From positions 1 to 34,789 of the forward strand of contig JAEEJJ010000178.1 of NCBI GenBank assembly GCA_016281805.1: DNA of 34,789 bases. The letters are read 5' to 3'. The translations under genes and the position numbers were made by a program. The stretch is from Clostridiales bacterium (GTDB lineage Bacteria > Bacillota > Clostridia > Oscillospirales > UBA644). Shown here in pieces: positions 9,379 to 18,037 of the stretch (its first letter is position 1; each line of letters starts with the position of its first letter). The notes under the pieces are model-generated. The model was not told where the DNA came from. It did not search any database and saw nothing but the letters and a program-made list of their open reading frames with translations.

Positions 9379-10920
9379 CTACACTTTCTCTTTCAGCGCT
9401 TGCGATATATCTGTTTTTGAGAAAAAGATACCGGAGACAATAACAACAACCGCAAGGATAAAAAGATTTGTCAGCAAAATCAGCGGCAGCATTAAGTATA
9501 ATCTGAAATTCCCTATATCCGCATACATCATAAATCCGGAACGGAGTACGGGGTTTCGCGTTATTACGGAAATCACATATACAAAAGTGGAAATGATATC
9601 CGAACATACCAGATAAATTATAAACTCGACGACAGTAGCGGCGACATTGTCATAAACCGTTGCGCCGACAAGCCTGTGAATTACCGCATCACGCGTATTC
9701 TTTTTTAATTTGTTTATAATAATCAGAATAATCACGAAAACAGTAAACACAAGAGTAGAAAGAGCGATAAACAGGTAGTTGGAAAATCTTTTTTCATTAA
9801 TCTGCGTATAAACCGCCATTACCCGTGACTGTTTTTCGGGATAGAGATATACTCCCATTACAGTATCTTCAGACAGCGCTTCGCTCAATTCGCGGACAGC
9901 CGATTCTTCTTTGTCTGTTTCAATGTAAAATTGTATTCTGCTAAGTTCCATATAAAAATCATTGGCCATAGACGCAATACTTGCATTCGGAAAATAATAG
10001 GAATTTCGGGGAACATGCGGCACCACAATATAGCTGTTCAACGATTCTCTCATTCCGTTTGTTCTTTCAACAACAGTATCTTCGCTCAGAAAACCGATAA
10101 CAACATAATCGGCAAAAGACTGATCTGCATATCCGGGAGCAGCATATCCTTCGTCAATCATCTGAACGGTATACTTCCCCTCCGGATTTTTAAGAACATC
10201 ACCGACATCGTAATAATCGATAAAATCATACCCCATCAATACGGGAATTGTCGGAAGACAACCATCTTTTACAAGATATTCGAAATCAAGATCTTTTTCT
10301 GTCCATATTCTGCCCTTGCAGCAGGTAAAATTTTCGAGCAAAATCGTATTGATATCATATTTAACCGCATAATAATCACAAAACCGTTCAATCTCTTCCA
10401 TAGTATAGCCGAGATTGATATAAAAATCAGGCGCATCCGCGTAATTATACTGCCTGCGACCCTGCGCCTGCAGGGAAAGCGGATATGCAGACGAATCATC
10501 GGATATGCGGCTTCCCCATAGCTTGTTAACAACGTTAAGACCGTCTATATTTTCAAGTGCAGAACTCAGTTTTCTGTATGACGCAAAAACCGCTTCATTA
10601 TGAGCCTTTTCTTCATCTGAAAGTTCATTTTCGACAGGATTATCCGGATCGTCGGGATTATATGTATATGTTGCGCCTATTACCGGCCTCTCGGTAGGAA
10701 TATCAGGTTTGGAGTTCAGAACATATATTGCATATTCCAGAAACGCTTCCGGTTTTAAGGAGTTATCACCCGAATCGTTTTTCAGAACATAAAGATTGCC
10801 CCAGGCAAAGGCAAGGCCCAGAACCATAATGAGAAAAGCTATTATTAAAACGATGGAAACAGCAAGGATAATATTGGATCTGATGTTTTTTACGGCTTCA
10901 TTCCAGTAAAGCGAAATCAA
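9379..10920 (-). CDS. FtsX-like ABC transporter permease (TTG start)
   Basis: EAVKNIRSNIILAVSIVLIIAFLIMVLG N-terminal TM, ~350-aa extracytoplasmic region, ...KKNTRDAVIHRLVGATVYDNVAATVVEFIIYLV... and terminal ISQALKEKV; 6 nt from the next permease. Confidence 0.7.
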   Translation of the reverse strand: MISLYWNEAVKNIRSNIILAVSIVLIIAFLIMVLGLAFAWGNLYVLKNDSGDNSLKPEAFLEYAIYVLNSKPDIPTERPVIGATYTYNPDDPDNPVENELSDEEKAHNEAVFASYRKLSSALENIDGLNVVNKLWGSRISDDSSAYPLSLQAQGRRQYNYADAPDFYINLGYTMEEIERFCDYYAVKYDINTILLENFTCCKGRIWTEKDLDFEYLVKDGCLPTIPVLMGYDFIDYYDVGDVLKNPEGKYTVQMIDEGYAAPGYADQSFADYVVIGFLSEDTVVERTNGMRESLNSYIVVPHVPRNSYYFPNASIASMANDFYMELSRIQFYIETDKEESAVRELSEALSEDTVMGVYLYPEKQSRVMAVYTQINEKRFSNYLFIALSTLVFTVFVIILIIINKLKKNTRDAVIHRLVGATVYDNVAATVVEFIIYLVCSDIISTFVYVISVITRNPVLRSGFMMYADIGNFRLYLMLPLILLTNLFILAVVVIVSGIFFSKTDISQALKEKV

Positions 10921-10974
10921 TTATATCACCTTCAGCTTCGCATAAACTCTCAACAAGGTGTTTTCAGATAAGCT

Positions 10975-11328
10975 TTAGCCTGCTTCATATTCATAATAAT
11001 GTGTCCATGTATATGAATCCGTTCCGTAGCAAGGACGGTGAATAACATATGCATAAGATGTATTCCATGTATAATCGCCATAACCGTATTCATATCCGGA
11101 GCTGTTTACATTCACTCCCACTATTGCCCGAAACCTATGATACAGGCCTGTTCCCTGATAGGTTGCATATGCCTCTAAATACGGGATTTTTGCCGGAACG
11201 AATTCAACATCTCCCGAATGAAACCATACGCCCCTGTCGGACTGATACGCAAAAGTCAGCGACATTGCGCCGGAAACGATGACAATAACCAATAAAACGC
11301 AAACTGAAATTTTCCTGAATTTATGCAT
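10975..11328 (-). CDS. Secreted Tyr-rich small protein, candidate bacteriocin-like (lactococcin 972-like?) peptide
   Basis: Signal peptide MHKFRKISVCVLLVIVIVSGAMSLTFA|YQSDRG; mature ~90 aa with about 16 Tyr and 3 Trp; own promoter; followed by two FtsX permeases on the same strand. Confidence 0.55.
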   Translation of the reverse strand: MHKFRKISVCVLLVIVIVSGAMSLTFAYQSDRGVWFHSGDVEFVPAKIPYLEAYATYQGTGLYHRFRAIVGVNVNSSGYEYGYGDYTWNTSYAYVIHRPCYGTDSYTWTHYYEYEAG

Positions 11329-11359
11329 AAAGAATACCCCTTTTGATTTATTCTTTATA

Positions 11360-11389
11360 ATTATAACATATTTTTCTGTTTTTTGTCAA
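11360..11389 (-). promoter_or_regulatory. Sigma-A promoter of the peptide/permease unit
   Basis: Minus strand TTGACA (11389-11384), 18-nt spacer, TATAAT (11365-11360). Confidence 0.7.
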
Positions 11390-11506
11390 TATCTGAAACT
11401 AATATAATTTTTTTTGCAAGTCATTATCCGATTTTCGCCAACAAGTTTTACGCAAACGATTTTATAAATCATATTTGTTACTTTTTGATCAAAAGCTGAA
11501 ACCGCA

Positions 11507-11535
11507 TTGACTTTCGGAAAAAAATATGTTAGAAT
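11507..11535 (+). promoter_or_regulatory. Sigma-A promoter of the large surface protein gene
   Basis: TTGACT 11507-11512, 17-nt spacer, TAGAAT 11530-11535. Confidence 0.65.
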
Positions 11536-11641
11536 AATATGGAACATTTTCGGGGATAATATCGTCAAATACAACAGTAATATAGATAATTAGAGTTCCG
11601 GAAAAGCGCATCGGCATTTTTCGGACTTTCAGGAGGTATTT

Positions 11642-14600
11642 ATGACAAAAAAACGGATATTGAGTTTAATGATTTCATTTATAATGATTTTTACCGTTAT
11701 TCCGCTTAATACTGCGGCAGAGGGTTCGGATGAACCTGTCGTTCCCGGAGAAACTTTGACTGTTTATCCACTCTGGATTGCAGGCACACAGGTAACGGAA
11801 GACAACGTAAACGATATACTGAATGACGGCGGAAAAGCGAAGTATGACCCCGAAACAAAAACGCTGACATTCAACAATTTGAAAATTTCCGAGTGCGAAA
11901 CCGTTATCCGCGCCGAGGATGACCTGACTGTTACGGGAATACTTACCGCAACCGGCAAAACGGCAGGCATAACCGCAGATAAAACACTCACTTTCACAGG
12001 CGATAAAACACAGATAGCAATAACCGCAAACAACGGAATTGCGGTAAAAGCCGCGAGCATAGCCGTAAAAAGCGGAAAACTCACTGTTTTTGGAAACGGA
12101 GCAGACGGAAACGGCTTATACGCCAAAAGCGGAAACATTGAAATAACGGGCGGCACGGTAGAGTCCACCTCAACGGGATACGCAATTTACGCTGTCAACA
12201 ACTTTGCGGTATCCGGCGAAAAAACAAGCGTTACCGCATCAGGCAGAAAACCCGCGATAATAACCGAAAAAGGAACGATCAAAATATCGTCTCCGCTCGC
12301 TGTCACCGCACCTGAAGGCGGAAAGCTCGGAAAAGACAGCAAAAGGATATATGAGTCAGACGGCAAAACATCTGCGCTGAGTGTAACGATAAAGAAGCCT
12401 GCTTCATATACGGTAACGTTTAACGTAAACGGTCACGGCAGCGCTCCCGAAGCGCAGACCGTTGAAAGCGGAAGCACCGCAGCAAAGCCGAAAGACCTTA
12501 CCGAGGACGGCTGGGTATTCGGCGGCTGGTATTCCGATAAAGAATGCACAAAAGAATACGATTTTTCAACGCCCGTTACTGCGGCCGTTACAGTTTTCGC
12601 GAAATGGACTGAAAAAACATACAGCATAAGCGTTCTCTGCACAGACGGCAATTCAAAGCCCGTAAACGGGGCGGAAATGCAGCTGATCTCAAGTGACGGC
12701 AGCGTTCTGAGTGAATGGACGTCCTCCTCCAAGCCGCAGATCGTTGAAAATCTGACTGCCGGCGAATATACGATCCATGAAAAAAATGCGCCCGAAGGAT
12801 ATCTGACCGCTTCGGACGAAAGCTTTGCCGCAGGTAAAGATACCGAGGTCGTTATATCGCATCAGATAATAAGTTTTATAATCAAATATAACGTTGAAAA
12901 CGGCACATGGTCCGACGGAAAAACCGCGGAAAAGACCGAAACGGTAGAATACGGTTCAAAACCCGCAAATGTTCCCACGAAAATGAAAGCCGCCGAAGGC
13001 TATGCGGACGGAGAATGGGATACAGACCCGTCTTCCGCGGAAATAACCGAAGAAAAAACATTTACTTACACATTTAAAGAAATACCGAAATATACCGTAA
13101 CGTTTGACGCCAACGGTCACGGCAGAGCGCCTGAAGCGCAGACTGTCGAAAGCGGAAAGACAGCAGCAAAACCGAAAGACCTTACCGAGGACGGCTGGGT
13201 ATTCGGCGGCTGGTATTCCGATAAAGAATACACAAAAGAATACGTTTTTTCAACGCCCGTTACTGCATCCGTTACCGTTTTCGCGAAATGGACCGAAAAA
13301 ACATACAGTGTAAACGTTCTTAGCGTTGACGGCACTTCCGATCCGCTTGAAGGCGCGGTATTGCAGCTGAAAAAGGACGGCAAAGTAATAGCTGAGTGGA
13401 CATCCGGTCCGACAGCTCATACGATCGAAGGCCTTACCCCAGGCATTTACACGGTCTGCGAAAAAACAGCGCCCGAAGGATATTTTAAGGCAGGCGACAT
13501 AGATTTTACAATAAGAGGAACAGATGAATCAGTTACTGTTTCTCATCAGCAGACAAAGGTAGATATTTACCCTTCGGACGAAACTGGAACTGCTCTCTCC
13601 AGTACTAGTCCTCTTCAGATCCAGATAACAGACCCTGAAGGGAACGTTGCGGAAAGCTGGACTTCATGGGGTTTTCATTCTATAGAAAAGCTGAAAACCG
13701 GAGTTAAATATACTATCCATATTCTCAAGCAGCCGTTGGATTTTCAGACAAAAGACCAGACTTTTACCATCAATGCAGACGGCACCATAGATTATTCCGG
13801 ATTAAATCATGGAAATACGCTTTATCTTATTTTTATGCGAGCATATGAGGTAAAATATAAAGTAGAAAACGGAACATGGTCCGACGGAAAAACAGGAGAG
13901 AAAACCGAGTGGGTCATAAAAGGCGAAAAACCTGCCGATGTTCCCACGGGAATGAAGGCTTCAGAAGGTTATGAAAACGGAGCGTGGGATAAAGACCCGT
14001 CGTCGACTGAAATAACCGAAGCAAAAACATTTACTTACACATTTACTGAAATTCCGAAATTCACCGTAACATTTGACGCAAACGGCCACGGCACAGCTCC
14101 CGCATCGCAGAGCGTTGAAAGAGGTCGCACCGCAGCAAAACCGAAAGATCCTACCGATGACGGCTGGCTGTTCAGCGGCTGGTATTCCGATAAAGAATGC
14201 ACAGAAGAATACGTTTTTTCAACGCCCGTTACGGCAGGCATTACCGTTTTTGCGAAATGGGCTGAAATAACATACTCTGTCACGGTAGATCCGACAAGTA
14301 TTGAATTCTCCGCCGAAGAAGGCTACAACGCCGAAGAGCAGCAGGAGCTTTATAAAGAAATGACTGCAGCAAGCACGGGAACCGGCGAAGTTGAATTCAT
14401 TATGGGCGGCTTCAAAGAATCCTCAATGTATGAGCAGTTCGGTCTTATCGTCGGCGGCATGACTGCCACTGTCTACCCCCTTGAAGGGCTGAGCGCAGGC
14501 ACATATACCGCGGTTGTGAGAATAACGGATTTTGAAGACCGTTTTGAAGAAATAGAAATACCCGTAACCTTTACCGTTAATCCCGCAAAATTTTTCACCG

Positions 14601-17600
14601 TAACATTTGATGCAAACGGCCACGGCAAAGCTCCCGATGCGCAGAGCGTTCAGCGCGGAAAAACAGCCGAAAATCCGGGGGATCTTACCGAAAAGGGCTG
14701 GGTATTCGGCGGCTGGTATTCCGATAAAGAATGCACAAAAGAATACGATTTTTCAACGCCTGTGGGCGATGACATAACTGTTTTCGCGAAATGGACAGAA
14801 AAAGTGCCTGATGTGCTTTATCCTGTATGGATCGGCTCTGTTCAGGTAAACAGCGACAACAAGGATGATATTTTAAACGACGACGGAAACGCTAAATTCG
14901 ATCCCGAAACAAATACGCTTACTCTCAACTCTCCTTCAGTAAGCGGAGAACACGAAAACGCAGGTATTTATTCCGCACTTGACGGCGAACTGAAGATCAC
15001 CGGCAAAGCTGACGTTACAGGCACCGTAAGCGGAATTTACGCGGAAAACGGACTTGTTTTTGAAGATGCAGAAATAACCGCGACCGCAACCGGAAAAGAC
15101 AGCGACGCGATAATTGCTAAAAACGGCAACATCACCGTTTCAGACGGAAATGTTACCGCAGCAAGCGTTAAAGGCTGTGGAATGCATGCTACAAACGGCG
15201 GCGTGACCGTTTCGGGAGAAAGCACTGTAGTAAATATAACAGCGGGCAAAGGCATCGATGCCGCAAAAGACATTGATATTCAAAGCGGAAGCGTGACCGT
15301 TACCGCAACAGAGTCAGACTGTATTTCCTCAGGCAGCGGCAATATACTTATTGCCGACGGTACTGTAGTTGCAAATGCGACCGGCGAAAAAAGCAACGGA
15401 ATATACACCCAAAAGGGAGATATCACCATTTCGGGCGGCGATGTTAGTGCTGCAGCGATCGGTGAAAGAGCGACCGTAGCTATTTATGCAAACGGCGGCA
15501 GCATACATATTTCAGGCGGCACTGTAAAAGCAGACGGCGAATACTGGGGTATTTACTCATTCAAAGGTAACATTGATATTTCAGGAAAAGATACAGACGT
15601 CACGGTAAGCGGACAACTTTACGCAGTCCACACCGAAAAAGGCAAAATTTCTGTTTCGGGCGGTAAAATAACAGCAACGAGCCAGATGAAATCGTTCCTG
15701 TCCGATACAGGAGATATTGATATTTCCGGCGGAACGATAATTGCAAAAACAACATCCGACACATCCGGCGTAGGCATCAGTTCCCTTAAAGGCAACATAA
15801 ACATTTCGGGAGAGGACACGGTGGTTACCGCAGATGGGACCAGATCGGCGATTCAGGCGAAAAACGGTAAGATCACGATTTCCGATCCTCTCGGAATCGA
15901 TGAACCGACAGCAGGAACACTTGACGACGAATCTCATAATATTCAGACAAAAGACGGCGAAATAACAACTCATGCAGTTATCAGAAAAGTAACGAAATAT
16001 ACCGTAACATTTGATGCGAACGGCCACGGCACAGCTCCCGAAGAGCAGAAGGTCCAAAAAGGACATACGGCGCAGAAGCCCGAAGACCCGACGAAAGACG
16101 GATGCGTATTTGACGGCTGGTATTCGGACAAGGAATGCAAGAAAGAATATGATTTTGAAACACCCGTTGATAAAGATATAACTCTCTTTGCAAAATGGAC
16201 TACATATTCATTCACTGTTACTCCCTCAAGCGTGAAGATCACCGCAGCTGAAGGCTACAATGCGGAAGAGCAGCAGGATCTTTACAAAGACATAAAAGCC
16301 TCAAGCACCGGAACAGGCAAGATCTCCGCAGTCGCTGCAGGTTTCACTGAAGCCTCGATGTATGAGAAATTCGGTCTTATAGTGGGCGGAATGACTGCAA
16401 CGGTATATCCCAAAGCGGGACTTGCCGCAGGAACTTACACCGCAACGGTAAAGATAGAAGATATTGAAGACCGCTGTGACCCTGTTGAGGTAAAAGTAAC
16501 TCTTACTGTAAAGGCAGCCCCGACATACACCGTTATTTTTGACGGAAACGGCGGCACGGTAACGCCTTCAAGCGTTCTCACAGGCAAAGGCGGCAAGATC
16601 TCCGCGGCACCTGTTCCAAAACGCAGCGGTTATCAGTTTGAAGGCTGGTATACAGCGAAAAACGGCGGCAAAAAGATAACAAAAGACACTGTATTTACCG
16701 CAAATGCCGTAGTTTACGCTCACTGGAAAGCAGTTGAAGACGATAACATATATATTCTCACATACAGATCCGATGGAGGCAGCGCAGTTGCATCCACAGT
16801 TCATAAGAGCGGAACAACGGTAAAACTCACAGCAGTTCCGAAGCGTGCAGGATACACCTTCAAAGGCTGGTATGCAGACCCCGCAAACATCTACAAGATC
16901 ACCTCGATAAAAATGACAGGCGATAAAACCGTATACGCAGGCTGGATAAAGAATGATGATTACAGCGGCGGCAGCAATGTAAACGTTCAGTATACGCTTA
17001 CATACAATACAAAAGGCGGTATCGCGTTGTCGTCTTCAAAACACTATGCAGGATCTACCGTCAAACTCACGGCAGTTCCTACTCGCGAAGGATATACTTT
17101 TGACGGCTGGTATTCAGACTATACGCTTACAGAAAGAATTACATCCGTTAAAATGACAGGCGATAAAACCGTATACGCAGGCTGGAAAGAAGATCACATA
17201 GTTGTTATTATCACAGACGGACGCGAACGCACGGAAGTTACGACCGTTTCTGACGGAGGCAAGATCACAGAGCCGAAAGACCCGAAGAAAGACGGCTACA
17301 CCTTCGGCGGCTGGTTTGCCGATCAGGCACTTACAGTTCCGTTCAACTTCTCAAAACCCGTGACAACGGATATTGCAGTATATGCAAAATGGATAAAGAA
17401 CGAAACACCCGCGCCTGTTCCCGAAAAAGAACCCGAAGCTCCGGTCTTTTATACCGTAACCTCAGGCTCGATCGGTATATGGGAAAGAGACAGTCAGCAG
17501 ACATACGGTATAACCGTAAAACGCAGCGAAAAGGACGAAACATGTTTCAGCCATTTCAGATCGGTCGAAATTGACGGGGATGCGCTTGTAAAAGGCGTTG

Positions 17601-17860
17601 ATTATGATGCAAAAGCCGGAAGCACGGTAATAACGATCAAGCCCTCCGCACTGCAAAAGATCATTGCCGGCGCGCACATTATCACCGTAAACTTTGACGA
17701 CGGAACGGCTGCTGCGATCATCAACATAACCGTATCACAGTCTCAGATCGAAAATCCCGAAACAAGCGATGACAATATCTGGATATGGATCATTCTTGCG
17801 GCGGCTTCGGTTGTTTGTGTTTGCGCTGCAGTCCTCCTGGCTAAAAAGAAAAAACAGTAA
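11642..17860 (+). CDS. Giant multidomain surface protein: beta-helix/carbohydrate-binding-like modules, InlB (Listeria-Bacteroides) repeats, SpaA/prealbumin-like modules, X2-like module, C-terminal NPETSD-TM-KKKKQ anchor
   Basis: Signal peptide MTKKRILSLMISFIMIFTVIPLNTAAEG; repeated YTVTFDANGHG...GGWYSDKE...VFAKWTEK; YPLWIAGTQVTEDNVNDILNDGGKAKYDPETKTLTFNN; EKNAPEGYL; terminal NPETSDDNIWIWIILAAASVVCVCAAVLLAKKKKQ. Confidence 0.9.
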   Translation: MTKKRILSLMISFIMIFTVIPLNTAAEGSDEPVVPGETLTVYPLWIAGTQVTEDNVNDILNDGGKAKYDPETKTLTFNNLKISECETVIRAEDDLTVTGILTATGKTAGITADKTLTFTGDKTQIAITANNGIAVKAASIAVKSGKLTVFGNGADGNGLYAKSGNIEITGGTVESTSTGYAIYAVNNFAVSGEKTSVTASGRKPAIITEKGTIKISSPLAVTAPEGGKLGKDSKRIYESDGKTSALSVTIKKPASYTVTFNVNGHGSAPEAQTVESGSTAAKPKDLTEDGWVFGGWYSDKECTKEYDFSTPVTAAVTVFAKWTEKTYSISVLCTDGNSKPVNGAEMQLISSDGSVLSEWTSSSKPQIVENLTAGEYTIHEKNAPEGYLTASDESFAAGKDTEVVISHQIISFIIKYNVENGTWSDGKTAEKTETVEYGSKPANVPTKMKAAEGYADGEWDTDPSSAEITEEKTFTYTFKEIPKYTVTFDANGHGRAPEAQTVESGKTAAKPKDLTEDGWVFGGWYSDKEYTKEYVFSTPVTASVTVFAKWTEKTYSVNVLSVDGTSDPLEGAVLQLKKDGKVIAEWTSGPTAHTIEGLTPGIYTVCEKTAPEGYFKAGDIDFTIRGTDESVTVSHQQTKVDIYPSDETGTALSSTSPLQIQITDPEGNVAESWTSWGFHSIEKLKTGVKYTIHILKQPLDFQTKDQTFTINADGTIDYSGLNHGNTLYLIFMRAYEVKYKVENGTWSDGKTGEKTEWVIKGEKPADVPTGMKASEGYENGAWDKDPSSTEITEAKTFTYTFTEIPKFTVTFDANGHGTAPASQSVERGRTAAKPKDPTDDGWLFSGWYSDKECTEEYVFSTPVTAGITVFAKWAEITYSVTVDPTSIEFSAEEGYNAEEQQELYKEMTAASTGTGEVEFIMGGFKESSMYEQFGLIVGGMTATVYPLEGLSAGTYTAVVRITDFEDRFEEIEIPVTFTVNPAKFFTVTFDANGHGKAPDAQSVQRGKTAENPGDLTEKGWVFGGWYSDKECTKEYDFSTPVGDDITVFAKWTEKVPDVLYPVWIGSVQVNSDNKDDILNDDGNAKFDPETNTLTLNSPSVSGEHENAGIYSALDGELKITGKADVTGTVSGIYAENGLVFEDAEITATATGKDSDAIIAKNGNITVSDGNVTAASVKGCGMHATNGGVTVSGESTVVNITAGKGIDAAKDIDIQSGSVTVTATESDCISSGSGNILIADGTVVANATGEKSNGIYTQKGDITISGGDVSAAAIGERATVAIYANGGSIHISGGTVKADGEYWGIYSFKGNIDISGKDTDVTVSGQLYAVHTEKGKISVSGGKITATSQMKSFLSDTGDIDISGGTIIAKTTSDTSGVGISSLKGNINISGEDTVVTADGTRSAIQAKNGKITISDPLGIDEPTAGTLDDESHNIQTKDGEITTHAVIRKVTKYTVTFDANGHGTAPEEQKVQKGHTAQKPEDPTKDGCVFDGWYSDKECKKEYDFETPVDKDITLFAKWTTYSFTVTPSSVKITAAEGYNAEEQQDLYKDIKASSTGTGKISAVAAGFTEASMYEKFGLIVGGMTATVYPKAGLAAGTYTATVKIEDIEDRCDPVEVKVTLTVKAAPTYTVIFDGNGGTVTPSSVLTGKGGKISAAPVPKRSGYQFEGWYTAKNGGKKITKDTVFTANAVVYAHWKAVEDDNIYILTYRSDGGSAVASTVHKSGTTVKLTAVPKRAGYTFKGWYADPANIYKITSIKMTGDKTVYAGWIKNDDYSGGSNVNVQYTLTYNTKGGIALSSSKHYAGSTVKLTAVPTREGYTFDGWYSDYTLTERITSVKMTGDKTVYAGWKEDHIVVIITDGRERTEVTTVSDGGKITEPKDPKKDGYTFGGWFADQALTVPFNFSKPVTTDIAVYAKWIKNETPAPVPEKEPEAPVFYTVTSGSIGIWERDSQQTYGITVKRSEKDETCFSHFRSVEIDGDALVKGVDYDAKAGSTVITIKPSALQKIIAGAHIITVNFDDGTAAAIINITVSQSQIENPETSDDNIWIWIILAAASVVCVCAAVLLAKKKKQ
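12407..17401 (+). repeat. At least nine InlB B-type/Listeria-Bacteroides repeats inside the giant surface protein
   Basis: Copies at about 12407-12616, 13091-13300, 14060-14269, 14594-14803, 15998-16201, 16526-16732, 16751-16954, 16991-17194, 17201-17401, each with x-T-x-x-x...GG/GHG...GW(Y/F)xD...(F/Y)A(K/G/H)W. Confidence 0.88.
14279..16520 (+). repeat. Pair of duplicated ~100-aa modules (AEEGYNAEEQQxLYK...FGLIVGGMTATVYP)
   Basis: Copy A about 14279-14590 (YSVTVDPTSIEFSAEEGYNAEEQQELYKEM...MYEQFGLIVGGMTATVYPLEGLSAGTYTAVV); copy B about 16203-16520 (YSFTVTPSSVKITAAEGYNAEEQQDLYKDI...MYEKFGLIVGGMTATVYPKAGLAAGTYTATV). Confidence 0.85.
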
Positions 17861-17881
17861 ATAACTTTTTGTAAACGATAT

Positions 17882-17917
17882 GGACGTCCGGCAAAAACCG
17901 GACGTCCTTTTTTTGAT
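17882..17917 (+). terminator. Intrinsic terminator of the surface protein gene
   Basis: GGACGTCCGG-CAAAAA-CCGGACGTCC followed by a T tract. Confidence 0.9.
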
Positions 17918-17936
17918 CGGATCATCAAATCAAATC

Positions 17937-17965
17937 TTGACAACGCATCAATAATATGGTATATT
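17937..17965 (+). promoter_or_regulatory. Sigma-A promoter of the phosphatase lipoprotein gene
   Basis: TTGACA 17937-17942, 17-nt spacer, TATATT 17960-17965. Confidence 0.7.
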
Positions 17966-18037
17966 TTAGCGGATACGCGAATTGAATACATAAAAAATGT
18001 TAGAAAGCGAAATAGTTTTTCAATACAGGAGAATGAC

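Noticed and set aside
15581-16066. Minus-strand ORFs over the repetitive surface protein (also 12433-12732, 13117-13383, 14035-14283)
   Set aside because: They resemble each other only because the plus-strand InlB repeats are duplicated; not independent genes.
12407-17401. Possible CRISPR or tandem satellite in the repeat region
   Set aside because: Repeats are ~200 bp, imperfect, in frame, and separated by coding modules; they encode InlB-type domains.
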